A stretch of 64,000 nucleotides of DNA. Source: Prochlorococcus sp. AG-321-E21 (GTDB lineage: Bacteria > Cyanobacteriota > Cyanobacteriia > PCC-6307 > Cyanobiaceae). Positions within the stretch are counted from its first letter, which is position 1. The number at the start of each line of letters is the position of its first letter. Below the pieces are notes generated by a model, which had not been told where the DNA came from, did not search any database, and saw nothing but the letters and a program-made list of their open reading frames with translations. The position numbers and the translations under genes were made by a program. The stretch spans positions 1-64,000 of the forward strand of contig QBXH01000002.1 of NCBI GenBank assembly GCA_003283415.1. The letters are read 5' to 3'. Below, piece by piece: positions 1 through 11,239 of this stretch.

Positions 1-1
1 T

Positions 2-1474
2 GCATTAGCATATGGTTTTGAAAAAAGATCTTCTAATAATGTATTAGTTTTTGATTTGGGTGGAGGTACTTTTGACGTATCTTTGCTAAGGATATCTAAT
101 GGTGTTTTTGATGTAAAAGCTACTTGCGGTGATACTCAACTTGGAGGTAATAATTTTGATTCAAAAATTGTAGATTGGATTGCTGAAAGATTTCTAGAGA
201 AACACAAGATTGATTTAAGAAGAGATAGGCAAGCTCTTCAAAGACTATCCGAAGCTGCTGAAAAAGCAAAATGTGAATTGTCAGGATTACAAAAAACTAA
301 AATATCTTTACCTTTTATTACTACTTGTGATGATGGTCCCTTACATATTGAAGAGGACTTTGACAGGAATTTATTTGAATCTTTGTCTGAAGATCTTCTT
401 GATAGATTACTTGAACCTGTTCAAATTGCTTTAGAAGATTCTGGTTGGGAGGCTGATGAAATTGATGAAGTAGTTCTTGTTGGTGGAAGTACACGTATCC
501 CTATGGTTAAACAGCTTGTTAAGACTCTTGTACCTAATGAACCGTGTCAGTCCGTAAATCCTGATGAAGTTGTCGCAATTGGTGCAGCAATTCAATCCGG
601 AATAATTAGTGGAGATTTACGAGATTTACTTTTAAATGACGTTACTCCTTTATCTTTAGGATTAGAAACAATTGGTGGGCTTATGAAGGTTCTTATTCCA
701 CGTAATACGCCAATTCCAGTACGTCAATCAGATGTGTTTAGTACTTCTGAATCTAATCAATCATCAGTAGTTGTACAAGTAAGACAAGGTGAGAGGCCTC
801 TAGCTTCTGAGAATAAATCATTAGGAAAATTTAGATTATCAGGAATACCTCCAGCACCTAGAGGGATTCCCCAAGTTCAAGTGGCCTTCGATATAGACGC
901 TAATGGTTTGCTAGAAGTCAGTGCAACTGATAGAACCACCGGAAGAAAACAAATAGTAAGTATTTCAGGTGGTTCAAATTTAAATGAACAAGAAATTAAT
1001 AAGATGATCTCTGAAGCCAAGTTAAAAGCATCTGAGGATAAGAAGAAGAGATTGGTTATTGATAGAAAAAATAATGCCCTTACACTAATTGCCCAAGCAG
1101 AAAGAAGATTAAGAGACGCCTCATTAGAATTTGGCCCATATGGCGCAGAACGGCAACAGAGAGCTGTAGAGCTTGCAATTCAGGATGTTGAGGAATTTAT
1201 AGATGATAATGATCCTCAAGAATTAGAAATTTCTGTAAGCTCTCTACAAGAAGCTCTTTTTGGATTAAATAGAAGATTTGCTGCGGAGAAGAAAGTTGAT
1301 AGTAATCCTTTACAAGGTATTAAAAATACTTTTGGTTCCATAAAAGATGAATTGTTTTCAGATGATTACTGGGACGATGATCCTTGGGATAATCAAATGA
1401 ATAGTAATTATAAAAATTCGAGGTATAGTAATTCTAGGGATAGCGATCCATGGGACAATGACTATTTCCTCTAA
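2..1474 (+). CDS. dnaK: DnaK (Hsp70) family chaperone, 5' truncated by window edge
   Basis: Hsp70 ATP-dependent chaperone in the cytoplasm or at the thylakoid surface. The frame is open from base 2, so the N-terminal part of the ATPase domain lies outside the window. Visible are the second phosphate loop DLGGGTFD (about 53-76), LGGNNFD, the adenosine motif VVLVGGSTRIP (about 473-505), the linker DLLLNDVTPLSLGLET and the beta-sandwich substrate domain, then an alpha-helical lid. The C-terminus has no EEVD; it ends in an acidic, Trp-rich tail that repeats DPWDN (about 1345-1470). The downstream dnaJ-type gene overlaps it by 17 bp, so the two probably act as a pair. Cyanobacteria carry several dnaK genes; which paralogue this is cannot be settled from a partial sequence. 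Confidence 0.93.
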   Translation, partial: ALAYGFEKRSSNNVLVFDLGGGTFDVSLLRISNGVFDVKATCGDTQLGGNNFDSKIVDWIAERFLEKHKIDLRRDRQALQRLSEAAEKAKCELSGLQKTKISLPFITTCDDGPLHIEEDFDRNLFESLSEDLLDRLLEPVQIALEDSGWEADEIDEVVLVGGSTRIPMVKQLVKTLVPNEPCQSVNPDEVVAIGAAIQSGIISGDLRDLLLNDVTPLSLGLETIGGLMKVLIPRNTPIPVRQSDVFSTSESNQSSVVVQVRQGERPLASENKSLGKFRLSGIPPAPRGIPQVQVAFDIDANGLLEVSATDRTTGRKQIVSISGGSNLNEQEINKMISEAKLKASEDKKKRLVIDRKNNALTLIAQAERRLRDASLEFGPYGAERQQRAVELAIQDVEEFIDDNDPQELEISVSSLQEALFGLNRRFAAEKKVDSNPLQGIKNTFGSIKDELFSDDYWDDDPWDNQMNSNYKNSRYSNSRDSDPWDNDYFL

Positions 1475-2390
1475 AAAGGATTATTTGTCGATTTTAGGTT
1501 TACCCTACGAATTTGACGATATCGAACTTAAAAAAGCTTTTCGGAGGGAAGCCAGAAAATGGCATCCTGATTTAAATAAAAATGATATCAATGCTGAAGA
1601 TAGATTTAAATTAATTAATGAGGCCTACGAATACTTACGTGATCCTGCAAAGGGGGTTAATCCCAAAAATTTTAGTTCTCCTAATGATGAAAATATAAAT
1701 AATTTCAAAACAGGTTTCCCTGAATATAAAGATTATCTCAATTCTTTATTTGGTTTTGAATACGAATCTGAATTAGATGAAGAAAGCTATGATGATAAAT
1801 CTTCTGATGTTTATGAAGATGAAAACTTAAAAGATGATGAATTTAATAATTACGACTACCCAGCAACATCTCCGTATGAACCACCGCCAGTAAAACTTCA
1901 TCAAGATATAGAAACAATTATCGAATTAACCCCAGAAGAAGCTTTGAGTGGGGCCTCTATATTAATAGAACTAGAAGATCAAACTGTTGTAGAAGTTGAT
2001 ACTCCACCATTTGCTGGAGATGGTTGGAGATTAAGATTAGAAAAAATTGCAACAGGAGGGAAAGATCATTATTTACAATTAAAAGTCCAAACTGAAAACG
2101 GACTTCGTATAGACGGATTACGAGTTCTTTATAAACTAGAGTTATTTCCACCCGACGCCCTTCTTGGCTGTGCAGTAGAGGTTCCAACTCTTGATGGAAA
2201 TGTTACTCTTCAAGTCCCTCCAAAGTCATCAACCGGAAGATTGTTAAGACTTAAGGGTAGAGGTTTGATTTTTGGTGATAATATTGGTGATCAGTTTGTT
2301 GAAATTCTTGTTGTTATGCCTGCTGATATTAATGATGAAGAAATTGCTTTGTATACTAGGCTTCAGGAATTATCACTATCAGATGAATAG
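1458..2390 (+). CDS. dnaJ: DnaJ-type co-chaperone without zinc finger
   Basis: Co-chaperone that stimulates Hsp70 ATPase activity. It has an N-terminal J domain (residues about 8-70) with an intact HPD (WHPDLNKND), an acidic low-complexity linker (about 85-140, rich in D, E, S and Y), and a C-terminal beta-rich substrate-binding region (about 145-305, with GDGWRLRLEKIATGGKDH and LRLKGRGLIFGDNIGDQ). No CxxCxGxG zinc-finger repeats are seen, so it is a type II/CbpA-like J protein. Its ATG lies inside the end of dnaK (17-bp overlap), which implies translational coupling and a shared function. The gene symbol is generic, because picocyanobacteria have more than one J protein. Confidence 0.88.
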   Translation: MTISSKKDYLSILGLPYEFDDIELKKAFRREARKWHPDLNKNDINAEDRFKLINEAYEYLRDPAKGVNPKNFSSPNDENINNFKTGFPEYKDYLNSLFGFEYESELDEESYDDKSSDVYEDENLKDDEFNNYDYPATSPYEPPPVKLHQDIETIIELTPEEALSGASILIELEDQTVVEVDTPPFAGDGWRLRLEKIATGGKDHYLQLKVQTENGLRIDGLRVLYKLELFPPDALLGCAVEVPTLDGNVTLQVPPKSSTGRLLRLKGRGLIFGDNIGDQFVEILVVMPADINDEEIALYTRLQELSLSDE

Positions 2391-2422
2391 TTAAATAATA
2401 TATAGTTAATTAATTTGTTTTT

Positions 2423-2803
2423 ATGGATATTTTTGTTTTACTTTATAACTGCGGAACCGAAAAAGAAGGTATACATTCAATTGAACTAAAAGGTAGAACA
2501 ATTGTCTTAATGTTTGAAGAAAAAGAAGATGCAGAACGTTATTGCGGACTTTTAGAGGCTCAAGATTTTCCGTTACCCTCTGTAGAAAAGATTTCAATAG
2601 ATGAAATTAGAGATTTTTGTACCAAACTAGATTACGAATGTAAATTAGTAGAGAAAAATTTTGTTCCAAAGACTGCTGAAGATAGATTACTAATTTCTCC
2701 TCCTCAAAAAAATTTAGAACTGGAAAATTGGAATGATGAAAAAAGTAATGAAGGAAATATAGATTTAAATTCCATTAAGGAGAATCTTGAAAAGCTTCTC
2801 TAA
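2423..2803 (+). CDS. DUF3110 family protein
   Basis: A 126-residue conserved cyanobacterial protein. The N-terminal half has the DUF3110 pattern: a short beta-strand start (MDIFVLLYNCGTEKEGIHSI), then IVLMFEEKEDAERYCGLLEAQDFP and a DEIRDFC segment. The C-terminal about 40 residues are charged and poorly conserved in appearance. No signal peptide or membrane segment is visible. It sits 32 bp after dnaJ on the same strand and may be in that operon. Its function is unknown; DUF3110 members are found in cyanobacteria and plastids. Confidence 0.8.
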   Translation: MDIFVLLYNCGTEKEGIHSIELKGRTIVLMFEEKEDAERYCGLLEAQDFPLPSVEKISIDEIRDFCTKLDYECKLVEKNFVPKTAEDRLLISPPQKNLELENWNDEKSNEGNIDLNSIKENLEKLL

Positions 2804-2837
2804 CGTTTAAAATAAATCAAAGATAATTAAATTCACA

Positions 2838-3275
2838 ATGACAAAAGCTTTATTTGAGACTGATGCAGGCAATATTAATATCGAATTGTTTTCTAATGAC
2901 GCACCTAATACAGTTAATAATTTCACAAAACTAATTAAAGAAGGTTTTTATGATGGATTAGCTTTTCATCGTGTTATCCCAGGTTTTATGGCTCAAGGAG
3001 GTTGTCCTAACACACGTGCAGGATCTTCAGGCATGCCTGGAACAGGTGGACCAGGATACAATATTAATTGTGAAATTAATTCTAATAAACATCTTAAAGG
3101 TTCTCTATCAATGGCTCATGCAGGAAAAAATACAGGTGGGAGCCAATTTTTTATAGTTTATGAGTCACAACCTCATTTGGATGGAGTACATACTGTCTTT
3201 GGAAAAACAGAGGATATGGATATTGTTTTAAAACTTACAAACGGTTCAAAAATTATCAAAGCCAGCCTGATTTAA
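2838..3275 (+). CDS. Peptidyl-prolyl cis-trans isomerase, cyclophilin type
   Basis: Isomerises Xaa-Pro peptide bonds during protein folding. The 145 residues cover a compact bacterial cyclophilin: [15 protein letters not shown] (catalytic Arg in FHRV), [19 protein letters not shown] (the QFFI motif) and [11 protein letters not shown]. No signal peptide is seen, so it is cytoplasmic. It follows the chaperone genes on the same strand, with a 34-bp gap from the DUF3110 gene, which fits a protein-folding cluster. Its stop codon overlaps that of convergent ribBA in the tetranucleotide TTAA (3272-3275). Confidence 0.93.
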   Translation: MTKALFETDAGNINIELFSNDAPNTVNNFTKLIKEGFYDGLAFHRVIPGFMAQGGCPNTRAGSSGMPGTGGPGYNINCEINSNKHLKGSLSMAHAGKNTGGSQFFIVYESQPHLDGVHTVFGKTEDMDIVLKLTNGSKIIKASLI

Positions 3276-5005
3276 TATGATTTTTTATTAAAAATAATAC
3301 TGAAGGTTTCTTTATCTAGATTAAATTTCCTAGTTGATGAGTATAATTCCTCATTTTTTATTGAAAAATTGGTATTTTTCAATTTAATATTGTTTTTTGG
3401 ATGTAAAGCTTGTTGAATATTTTTTGATACGATAATGCCAACTTTTGAGCTTTTATTATATTCTGATAAAAATTGAATAAAGATTTCAATCTTATTAATT
3501 TCATTATCATTAATAGTGAAATATTCTCTGTTTTTGTCATGTAATATTTTCCATACTAATTTAGGCCTATTCCAAAAAGCTAATAATCTAGGAGAGCTTT
3601 CTAACATTATATTTATTTTATTTTTGTCGCAGAATTCAATTATATTATTTTTTATAGGAACTAAATCTATTGATTTAAAGTCACCATCAAGGAAAATTGC
3701 AATATAAGGATCTATATCTATAGAATTTATTTTTTCATCGTCTAACATATGTCCTAGTTTTTGTCTCTTTACATTTAAATATTCAGCATTATGTTCGCCA
3801 GGGCATATAACCAATGGAACTCTTTCAGTAACTTCTATTCCATAGCCACCTAATCCAGCAATTTTTCTAGGATTATTTGTAAGTAGTTTTAACTTTTTGA
3901 TCCCTAGGTCAGTTAATATTTGAGCTCCAACTCCATAATTTCTTAGATCTGCAGGGAAACCCAATTTTTCATTTGCTTCTACAGTATCCAAACCCCCATC
4001 TTGTAGACTGTATGCTTTTAATTTGTTAATCAAACCAATACCTCTTCCTTCTTGTCTTAAATAAACAACAACACCCTCCTCTTCTTTCTCAATCCTTGAT
4101 AATGCAGCCTCTAACTGAGGTCTGCAATCACAACGTAGGGATCCAAAAGCATCACCGGTTAAACATTCTGAATGCATCCTTACTAGTACTGGTTCACTTA
4201 TTTTATTTGACTTTTGCTTTACTAGTGCAATATGTTCAGAGCCGTCAAGTTCATTTATATATCCATATGCCTTGAAATTACCAAAAATACTTGGAAGGAT
4301 TGCATCAGATTTTCTATAAACAAACCTTTCATTCTGAAATCTATAGCTGATGAGGTCTGCAATGGATACTAACTTCATCCCCCATTCTTTCGCATATTCC
4401 TTAAGTTGGGGAAGTCTTGACATTGATCCATCAGGATTTTGAATTTCGCAAATAACGCCAGCAGGATAAAGTCCTGACATAGCAGCAATGTCTACAGCTG
4501 CTTCGGTATGGCCGGCTCTTTTTAATACTCCTCCTTTTTTTGCTCTTAGTGGAAATATATGTCCAGGTCTTCTTAAATCTTCTGGCTTAGTTGAAGGGTT
4601 AATTGCAACTTGTATAGTTTTAGCTCTATCTTCTGCTGATATTCCAGTAGTTACATTATTCTCCGGACCTGCATCTATTGAAATAGTAAATGCAGTTTGA
4701 TTTTCATCTGTATTTCGATCAACCATTAATGGAAGATCCAAGGCATCTAATTTTTCTCCTTGCATTGCTAAACATATAAGACCTCTCCCCTCTGTAGCCA
4801 TAAAATTAATTTGTTGAGGAGTTGCAAACTGAGCTGCACAAATTAAATCTCCTTCATTTTCTCTTCTCTCATCATCAACAACAATTATGCATTCTCCATT
4901 TCTTATGGCAGCTAATGCATCACTTATGGGATCAAATTCTATCTTAAAATTTTCGTTATTATCCAAAATTGTTCCATTATTTGATTTGGGACTTGTTTCT
5001 TTCAT
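3272..5005 (-). CDS. ribBA: Bifunctional DHBP synthase / GTP cyclohydrolase II (riboflavin synthesis)
   Basis: Supplies both precursors of riboflavin. The N-terminal half (about 25-230) is 3,4-dihydroxy-2-butanone 4-phosphate synthase with the metal/substrate loop [11 protein letters not shown] and RPGHIFPL...GHTEAAVDI. The central part (about 230-430) is GTP cyclohydrolase II with the zinc ligands in [20 protein letters not shown] and the loop [10 protein letters not shown] further C-terminal segment of about 140 residues (from about 435) has no motif I recognise and makes the protein longer than minimal two-domain RibBA. The ATG at 5005 is divergent from argC. Confidence 0.95.
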   Translation of the reverse strand: MKETSPKSNNGTILDNNENFKIEFDPISDALAAIRNGECIIVVDDERRENEGDLICAAQFATPQQINFMATEGRGLICLAMQGEKLDALDLPLMVDRNTDENQTAFTISIDAGPENNVTTGISAEDRAKTIQVAINPSTKPEDLRRPGHIFPLRAKKGGVLKRAGHTEAAVDIAAMSGLYPAGVICEIQNPDGSMSRLPQLKEYAKEWGMKLVSIADLISYRFQNERFVYRKSDAILPSIFGNFKAYGYINELDGSEHIALVKQKSNKISEPVLVRMHSECLTGDAFGSLRCDCRPQLEAALSRIEKEEEGVVVYLRQEGRGIGLINKLKAYSLQDGGLDTVEANEKLGFPADLRNYGVGAQILTDLGIKKLKLLTNNPRKIAGLGGYGIEVTERVPLVICPGEHNAEYLNVKRQKLGHMLDDEKINSIDIDPYIAIFLDGDFKSIDLVPIKNNIIEFCDKNKINIMLESSPRLLAFWNRPKLVWKILHDKNREYFTINDNEINKIEIFIQFLSEYNKSSKVGIIVSKNIQQALHPKNNIKLKNTNFSIKNEELYSSTRKFNLDKETFSIIFNKKSY

Positions 5006-5093
5006 TATTACTATTCAATATAGAAAAAAGTGTTTTAATTATTATTTCATTTAACACTTATAATCCTATCTTAAAGTCTGTCAATAAAGAGAA

Positions 5094-6149
5094 ATGAATG
5101 TTGCAATAGTTGGTGCTACTGGTTACGGAGGAATTCAAGCAGTAAATCTATTAAAGGATAATAAACATTATAAAATTTCATATTTAGGAGGTAATAAATC
5201 TTCAGGAACAAAATGGAGCGATAATTTTCCATTCATAAATTTAGATTCTGACAATTTAATTGAAAAAATATCAACAGCTAGAATTGCCGACAAAGCCAAT
5301 GTAGCTTTACTTTGCTTGCCTAATGGAATTTCTTCTACATTAACAAGAGGTTTATTAGAAAAAGGAGTAAAAGTAATTGATTTATCAGCCGATTATAGGT
5401 ACAAGTCTCTTGATCAATGGAAAAGTGCATACTCTAACGAAGCTAGAAAATATAATAGAGATGACGAAGATTTGTGCAGAGAAGCAGTTTATGGACTTCC
5501 TGAAATTAATTTCAAAGAAATATCTAAAGCAAGTTTAATCGCCTGCCCTGGATGTTATCCTACGTCTGCTCTAATTCCTCTTATCCCATTTTTATCCCAA
5601 GGGATTATTGATAACGAAGGTATAGTAATAGATTCAAAAAGTGGTACATCAGGCGGAGGTAGAGAACCACATCAGAAATTATTATTTTCTGAATGTGGAG
5701 ATGGTCTTTCTGCCTATGGACTAATAAATCATAGACATACTTCTGAAATTGAACAAATTGCAAGTTTTATTTCAGGTAATGATATTGAACTTCTATTTAC
5801 TCCTCATTTAATACCAATGACAAGAGGTATGCATTCGACAATTTATGGAAGACTAAGGGATCCAGGTTTGACATCTTCAGATTGTAAAATTATATTAGAA
5901 AATTATTATAGAAACTTTTCTAATATTCGAGTATTACCAGTTGATATTTATCCTTCTACCAAATGGGTCAAGAATACAAACGAAATTCATCTCTCTGTAA
6001 AAGTTGATACTAGAAATGGTCGAATTATTATTTTATCAGTAATAGATAATTTAATTAAAGGACAAACAGGGCAAGCTCTACAAAACCTTAATCTAATATC
6101 TGGTTTACCAATAAATAATGGGTTAGAAATGATTAATCATTACCCATGA
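5094..6149 (+). CDS. argC: N-acetyl-gamma-glutamyl-phosphate reductase
   Basis: NADPH-dependent third step of arginine synthesis. The N-terminal Rossmann motif GATGYGGIQAVNLL (residues 7-20) binds NADPH. The catalytic cysteine is in ACPGCYPT (Cys about 154), followed by DSKSGTSGGGREP and the conserved HRHTSEIEQ. At 351 residues it is full length for the family. It is divergent from ribBA (88-bp spacer) and converges on purN, overlapping its 3' end by 17 bp, so the two transcripts are antisense over the stop codons. Confidence 0.96.
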   Translation: MNVAIVGATGYGGIQAVNLLKDNKHYKISYLGGNKSSGTKWSDNFPFINLDSDNLIEKISTARIADKANVALLCLPNGISSTLTRGLLEKGVKVIDLSADYRYKSLDQWKSAYSNEARKYNRDDEDLCREAVYGLPEINFKEISKASLIACPGCYPTSALIPLIPFLSQGIIDNEGIVIDSKSGTSGGGREPHQKLLFSECGDGLSAYGLINHRHTSEIEQIASFISGNDIELLFTPHLIPMTRGMHSTIYGRLRDPGLTSSDCKIILENYYRNFSNIRVLPVDIYPSTKWVKNTNEIHLSVKVDTRNGRIIILSVIDNLIKGQTGQALQNLNLISGLPINNGLEMINHYP

Positions 6150-6789
6150 ATTTATTCCGGATAATGTATCCGGCCTGAGAAATTGAAAGTGGTAATATTT
6201 TATGTTCTAATAAGTGTAATTTCTTAGTTAATGTCTCTAAATTATCTTTATCCGAGATAGCTACGGCTGCTTGAATAATTAAGGGACCACTATCAACCTC
6301 TGGTTCTACAAAATGTACTGAACAACCAGTGATCTTGGAATCATTTGTTATGGCTTCTTTAATTGCATTACTTCCTTTAAAAGAAGGAAGTAATGATGGA
6401 TGAATATTTATTATTTTATTCTTAAATACATTTACAAACTTTGATGACATGATTTTCATCCAACCCGCCATAACAATTAGTTCTATATCATGTTTTTTTA
6501 TTGTATCAATAATTTCATCCTCAAAATAATCCTTATTTTCATAATCAGTGCTTTTAATTACCTTATATGAGATATTGGAATTTTTAGCTCTTGATATACA
6601 CCCAGCATCTGATTTGTTTGAAATTAAAATTTTAATATCAATATCAAATTTTTTTGATTTAGAGAGGTCAATCAATTCTTGAAAATTTGATCCCTCACCT
6701 GAAGCTAAAATTGCTATTTTCAATTTGGGTGAAAATTCTCTAAGTTGTGTAATTTCAGGTGAAATTAAATAATTGAATGATTTATCCAA
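6133..6789 (-). CDS. purN: Phosphoribosylglycinamide formyltransferase
   Basis: Transfers formyl from 10-formyl-THF to GAR in purine synthesis. The core begins at about residue 23 (KLKIAILASGEGSNFQEL). Catalytic landmarks are INIHPSLLPSFKG (Asn-x-His) and GCSVHFVEPEVDSGPLI (His and Asp). The about 22 residues before the core are an extension of unknown role, though the ATG at 6789 is the best start. The 3' end overlaps convergent argC by 17 bp. A perfect inverted repeat, CCGGATA-atg-TATCCGG, lies inside the coding end at 6157-6173. Confidence 0.93.
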   Translation of the reverse strand: MDKSFNYLISPEITQLREFSPKLKIAILASGEGSNFQELIDLSKSKKFDIDIKILISNKSDAGCISRAKNSNISYKVIKSTDYENKDYFEDEIIDTIKKHDIELIVMAGWMKIMSSKFVNVFKNKIINIHPSLLPSFKGSNAIKEAITNDSKITGCSVHFVEPEVDSGPLIIQAAVAISDKDNLETLTKKLHLLEHKILPLSISQAGYIIRNKFMGND

Positions 6790-6971
6790 GACACTATATT
6801 TTTACTGAATAATAAATGAGATATAAATAAATAAAACCCCTAATAGTATTTATTAAAATTCACAAACATTATTATCTAAAAATAATATAACTAAATAAAT
6901 TGAAATGATTAGTATTTACGGTGAATAAACTAGATATAATGAACAAAATAGGAAAATAGTCAAAATATAAA

Positions 6972-8561
6972 ATGAATAATGATTTTAATTCTTGGGATAA
7001 ATATTGCAACTACCTTTGGTTTGATAAACAAGTAAATATATGGTTAGATATCAGCAAAATAAATTTTACTAGCGATCAAATATTATCTCTAGAAAATAAA
7101 TTTAAAAACGTTTTTTTAGCCCTAAAGGAATTAGAGGCTGGCGCGATTTCAAATATTGATGAGAAAAGACAAGTTGGACATTATTGGTTAAGAAATCCAT
7201 CTGTTGCCCCAAATAATCTTATTAAGGATGAAATCAATAATGAGATTATAGATATTTCAGAATTTGGAAAAAATATATTAGAGGGTAAAATCACTAATAA
7301 TAAAAATCAAAAATATACTGATGTTCTATGGATAGGTATTGGAGGAAGCGGTTTAGGACCTTTATTAATAACTGAAGCATTACAAGAAAACTCTTGTGGA
7401 TTGAATTTTTCATACATTGATAATATTGATCCATTCTTAATAAGTGAGAAATTAGATGAATTATCTGATAAATTGGCTACCACATTATTTGTTGTTGTAA
7501 GTAAGTCAGGTGGAACACCTGAACCAAAAATAGCAATGAATATAATTAAAAAGAATGTAGTAAATAAAAATTTAGAGTGGAACACAAACGCAATAGCAAT
7601 AACAATGCAAGATAGCCAATTATATAAAAAAGCACAATTAGAGAATTGGTTGAAAATATTTAATCTTCCTGACTGGGTTGGAGGCAGAACCAGTATTACT
7701 AGCTCAGTTGGCCTGCTTCCTTTAGCTCTTATTAATCGAGATGTTTCTGAATTTATTAAAGGTGCAGCAATAATGGATGAATTAACTCGGATACCAAATA
7801 TTAAAGATAATCCTGCTGCATTACTATCATCAGCATGGTTTTTTTCTTGTGATGGAATAGGCAAGAGAGATATGGTTGTATTACCTTATAGAGACAGGTT
7901 ACAAGTATTTAGTAAATATCTTCAACAATTAGTTATGGAGTCTCTAGGTAAAAAGTTTAATAGGAAGGGAGAAATTGTTCATCAAGGAATATCTGTTTTT
8001 GGTAATAAAGGATCTACTGATCAACATGCATATGTTCAACAGTTAAGAGATGGTATTGATAATTTCTTTTGTGTTTTTATAGAGTTACTTGATACCCCAA
8101 ATGGTAATTACTATTTTGACTCTGAAAATCCAAAGGAATTTTTATCAGGATTTTTACAAGGTACAAGATCGGCACTATCCAACGAAAATAGGCAAAGCAT
8201 AACAATCACCTTAGATAAGTTAAATTGTTTAACACTAGGGGCATTAATTGCTTTATTTGAGCGAGCTGTTTCTTTTTACGCGGAATTAGTTGATATAAAT
8301 GCTTATGATCAACCTGGTGTTGAAGCTGGTAAAAAAGCAGCAGCAGAAATAATTGACTATCAAAAAAAAGTAACAGAATTATTAAATAATGGGGATGAAT
8401 TATCAATAAAAGAAATTACTTCTCATATTGGAAATTCATCATCTGAGCCAATTTTTTTTATAATTCGTCAAATGTGTTTTGGTAATGAAGACTATCTTAT
8501 AAATGGAGATTGGTCTAATCCTAGTACAATAAAAATTAAAAAAAAATTAGATAATATTTAG
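6972..8561 (+). CDS. pgi: Glucose-6-phosphate isomerase
   Basis: Interconverts glucose-6-phosphate and fructose-6-phosphate, linking the Calvin cycle, glycogen and the oxidative pentose phosphate pathway. Key features are GIGGSGLGP (about 121-129), [10 protein letters not shown] (about 176-185), the PGI signature [14 protein letters not shown] (about 235-248), and [15 protein letters not shown]. The 529 residues are full length for cyanobacterial PGI. It stands alone on the plus strand after a 182-bp AT-rich spacer and ends with a 4-bp stop-codon overlap with convergent leuS. Confidence 0.96.
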   Translation: MNNDFNSWDKYCNYLWFDKQVNIWLDISKINFTSDQILSLENKFKNVFLALKELEAGAISNIDEKRQVGHYWLRNPSVAPNNLIKDEINNEIIDISEFGKNILEGKITNNKNQKYTDVLWIGIGGSGLGPLLITEALQENSCGLNFSYIDNIDPFLISEKLDELSDKLATTLFVVVSKSGGTPEPKIAMNIIKKNVVNKNLEWNTNAIAITMQDSQLYKKAQLENWLKIFNLPDWVGGRTSITSSVGLLPLALINRDVSEFIKGAAIMDELTRIPNIKDNPAALLSSAWFFSCDGIGKRDMVVLPYRDRLQVFSKYLQQLVMESLGKKFNRKGEIVHQGISVFGNKGSTDQHAYVQQLRDGIDNFFCVFIELLDTPNGNYYFDSENPKEFLSGFLQGTRSALSNENRQSITITLDKLNCLTLGALIALFERAVSFYAELVDINAYDQPGVEAGKKAAAEIIDYQKKVTELLNNGDELSIKEITSHIGNSSSEPIFFIIRQMCFGNEDYLINGDWSNPSTIKIKKKLDNI

Positions 8562-11134
8562 ACGACAATATTTATAATTCTACCTTTTACAATTATTATT
8601 TTTCTGATTGTTTTTTTATCAATCCATTTTTTTACATTAGGTCTAATTAATGTTTTTTCTTTAATTTCATCATCAGATATATCATTTTCTACATTAATTT
8701 TGTCTCTAACTTTTCCATTGATTTGTATGACTAATTCATAGCTATTTTCCTTTAGGGCCTCTTCATCGAATACTGGCCATTTTTCTAAGTGAACTGATTT
8801 TGAATTACCTATTAAATGCCATAATTCATCTGAAATATGAGGAGCAAATGGAGCTAATAATATGCAAAATTTCATAAGAGCTTCTCTTCTTAAATCTTTA
8901 TTTACATGATTTAGGTTCGATGATATTGAATTATAAAACTTCATTAATTCTGATATTGCCGTGTTAAATTGATTATTTTTTATATCGTTAGAAATTTCTT
9001 TTATGGCAATATTTATTGACTTTAATAATGAATTTTCATTTTCTTGATTTAGTTTATCTTCGCCATGGAAATTATTATTATTTGTGTAATCTGAGAAAAG
9101 TTTCCATATCCTACATAAAAATCTATATTGTCCTTCAACATCAGAATCACCCCATTCAAGATCTTTTTCAGGAGGAGCTTTAAATAATATAAACATTCTT
9201 GCTGTATCTGCTCCATATTTTTTAATTACAGATTCAGGGTCAACACCGTTATATTTAGATTTGGACATTTTTTCAAAAAGAACTTCAAGTTTTGAATTGT
9301 CTTTTGGATCTTTTGGATTAGTTATATCTTTAATATCAGTTGGAGAGATATATTTTCCTGTTATTGAATTTTTATAAGCTGCAGATTGAACCATACCTTG
9401 TGTTAAGAGCCTTTTAAATGGTTCATCAATATCGAAAAGATTGTTATCCCTTAGCGCTTTGGTAAGAAATCTTGCATAAAGCAAGTGTAGAATTGCATGC
9501 TCTACTCCTCCAACATATTGATCAACAGGTAACCATTTATTAATTTTTTCTTTTTCGAATGGTTTTGTTAAAGATTTAGATGAAGGATATCTTAAAAAAT
9601 ACCATGATGAACACATGAAGGTGTCCATAGTATCTGTTTCTCTACTCGCAAAATTACCGCATTTTGGGCATGTAGTTTTAACCCAACTTTGATTACTACC
9701 TAGAGAATTAATTTTATTAGAGGATATTTTAATTTTGTTTGGTAATTTAACCGGAATGTCTTCTTTATTCACTGGCACAGAACCACAATTAGTACATTTA
9801 ATTATTGGAATTGGACAACCCCAATATCTTTGCCTAGAAATTAACCAATCTCTCAAACGAAATTGAATCTTATTTTCTGCCCATCCATTTCGTTCCCCAT
9901 TTTCTGAAATTTGTTTTTTAGCATCACTATTATGTAATCCATCAAAATTATTTGAGTTAATTAAAAAGCCATTATCCGTAAAAGCATTATTTAATTCGCT
10001 GATACTTTTATCTTTATCTTTAATAATTACTTGTTTAATATCAATAGAATTCAATTTGGCAAATTCAAAATCCCTTTCATCATGTGCTGGGACACCCATT
10101 ACAGCTCCTGTTCCGTATTCATCAAGGACATAACTTGCTATCCAAATAGGAATTTCCTTTAAATTTATGGGGTTTATAGCTATTAAATTTGTTGGAATAC
10201 CAATTTTTTTTTGGTCTTTATCTTTAGTTTCTTGTAAATATATTTTTAAATTTTCTAGTTTACTTAAAATTTTATTATCAGATATTTTTTTAATTAAAGG
10301 ATGATTAACGGATATTGCTAAATACGTTACCCCAAATAAAGTATCAGGTCTTGTTGTAAATACTTGTATTTTTTCTTTTTTGAATTCTTCTATTTCAAAA
10401 TTTATATTTGTACCTATTGATTTGCCAATCCAATTTTCCTGCATTACCTTTACTCTTTCAGGCCACTCATTTAATTTTTCTAAATCTTGCAATAACTCTT
10501 CTGCATAATCAGTAATTTTTAAAAACCATTGAGTTAAAAGTTTCTTTTCAACTATCGCTCCAGATCTCCATGATTTGCCTTCAGAATCAACCTGCTCATT
10601 GGCTAAAACAGTATTATCAATCGGATCCCAATTTACCTCAGACTCCTTTTGATAAACAAGACCAGCTTTATGTAATTCCAAAAATAAAAATTGAGTCCAT
10701 ACGTAATAATTTTCATCACAAGTCGCAAATTCTCTATCCCAATCAACAGAAAGACCTAATAATTTTAATTGTGATTTCATATGAGCGATATTTTGTTTAG
10801 TCCACTTATCAGGATTTATTCCTCTTTCTATCGCCGCGTTCTCAGCAGGTAAACCAAATGCGTCCCAACCCATCGGATGTAACACTACTTTGCCTTGAAA
10901 TCTTTGAAATCGTGCAATTAAGTCTGTTATTACATAATTGCGCACATGACCCATATGAAGGTTTCCTGAAGGGTAGGGAAACATGGATAAGGCATAAAAT
11001 TTTTCTTTATTACTTTCTTGCTCATCTGTATTATATAAGTTGTCGTCTTCCCAGATTTTCTGCCATTTACCCTCTATATCTGATGGTTTATATAAATTAG
11101 TTGCTCTGTTATCTGTATTTTCAGAAGTAATCAC
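8558..11134 (-). CDS. leuS: Leucyl-tRNA synthetase
   Basis: Class I aminoacyl-tRNA synthetase charging tRNA-Leu. The HIGH-type motif is HMGH at residues 60-63 ([17 protein letters not shown]). The CP1 editing domain has [20 protein letters not shown] and [15 protein letters not shown]. Zinc-binding Cys pairs follow (CTNCGS and CPKCGN), and KMSKSKYNG is at about residue 622. The C-terminal anticodon-binding region ends in [12 protein letters not shown]. The 858 residues are full length for bacterial LeuS. The ATG at 11134 faces dapF across a 105-bp divergent spacer. Confidence 0.97.
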   Translation of the reverse strand: MITSENTDNRATNLYKPSDIEGKWQKIWEDDNLYNTDEQESNKEKFYALSMFPYPSGNLHMGHVRNYVITDLIARFQRFQGKVVLHPMGWDAFGLPAENAAIERGINPDKWTKQNIAHMKSQLKLLGLSVDWDREFATCDENYYVWTQFLFLELHKAGLVYQKESEVNWDPIDNTVLANEQVDSEGKSWRSGAIVEKKLLTQWFLKITDYAEELLQDLEKLNEWPERVKVMQENWIGKSIGTNINFEIEEFKKEKIQVFTTRPDTLFGVTYLAISVNHPLIKKISDNKILSKLENLKIYLQETKDKDQKKIGIPTNLIAINPINLKEIPIWIASYVLDEYGTGAVMGVPAHDERDFEFAKLNSIDIKQVIIKDKDKSISELNNAFTDNGFLINSNNFDGLHNSDAKKQISENGERNGWAENKIQFRLRDWLISRQRYWGCPIPIIKCTNCGSVPVNKEDIPVKLPNKIKISSNKINSLGSNQSWVKTTCPKCGNFASRETDTMDTFMCSSWYFLRYPSSKSLTKPFEKEKINKWLPVDQYVGGVEHAILHLLYARFLTKALRDNNLFDIDEPFKRLLTQGMVQSAAYKNSITGKYISPTDIKDITNPKDPKDNSKLEVLFEKMSKSKYNGVDPESVIKKYGADTARMFILFKAPPEKDLEWGDSDVEGQYRFLCRIWKLFSDYTNNNNFHGEDKLNQENENSLLKSINIAIKEISNDIKNNQFNTAISELMKFYNSISSNLNHVNKDLRREALMKFCILLAPFAPHISDELWHLIGNSKSVHLEKWPVFDEEALKENSYELVIQINGKVRDKINVENDISDDEIKEKTLIRPNVKKWIDKKTIRKIIIVKGRIINIVV

Positions 11135-11239
11135 TTATTTTAGATTTAGTAAAATATTATTTTAATATTGATTCTATAAAAAGAAATAGATTGTTAAAGC
11201 TTTATTTTATAATTAAAATTATTAGATATATATTTTTAA

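Noticed and set aside
6157-6173. CCGGATA-atg-TATCCGG hairpin as argC terminator
   Set aside because: Stem is strong but it lies inside purN codons and has no following T tract; kept only as a note under purN.
7307-7864. 185-residue minus-strand frame opposite pgi
   Set aside because: Shadow of conserved pgi coding sequence, no motif of its own.
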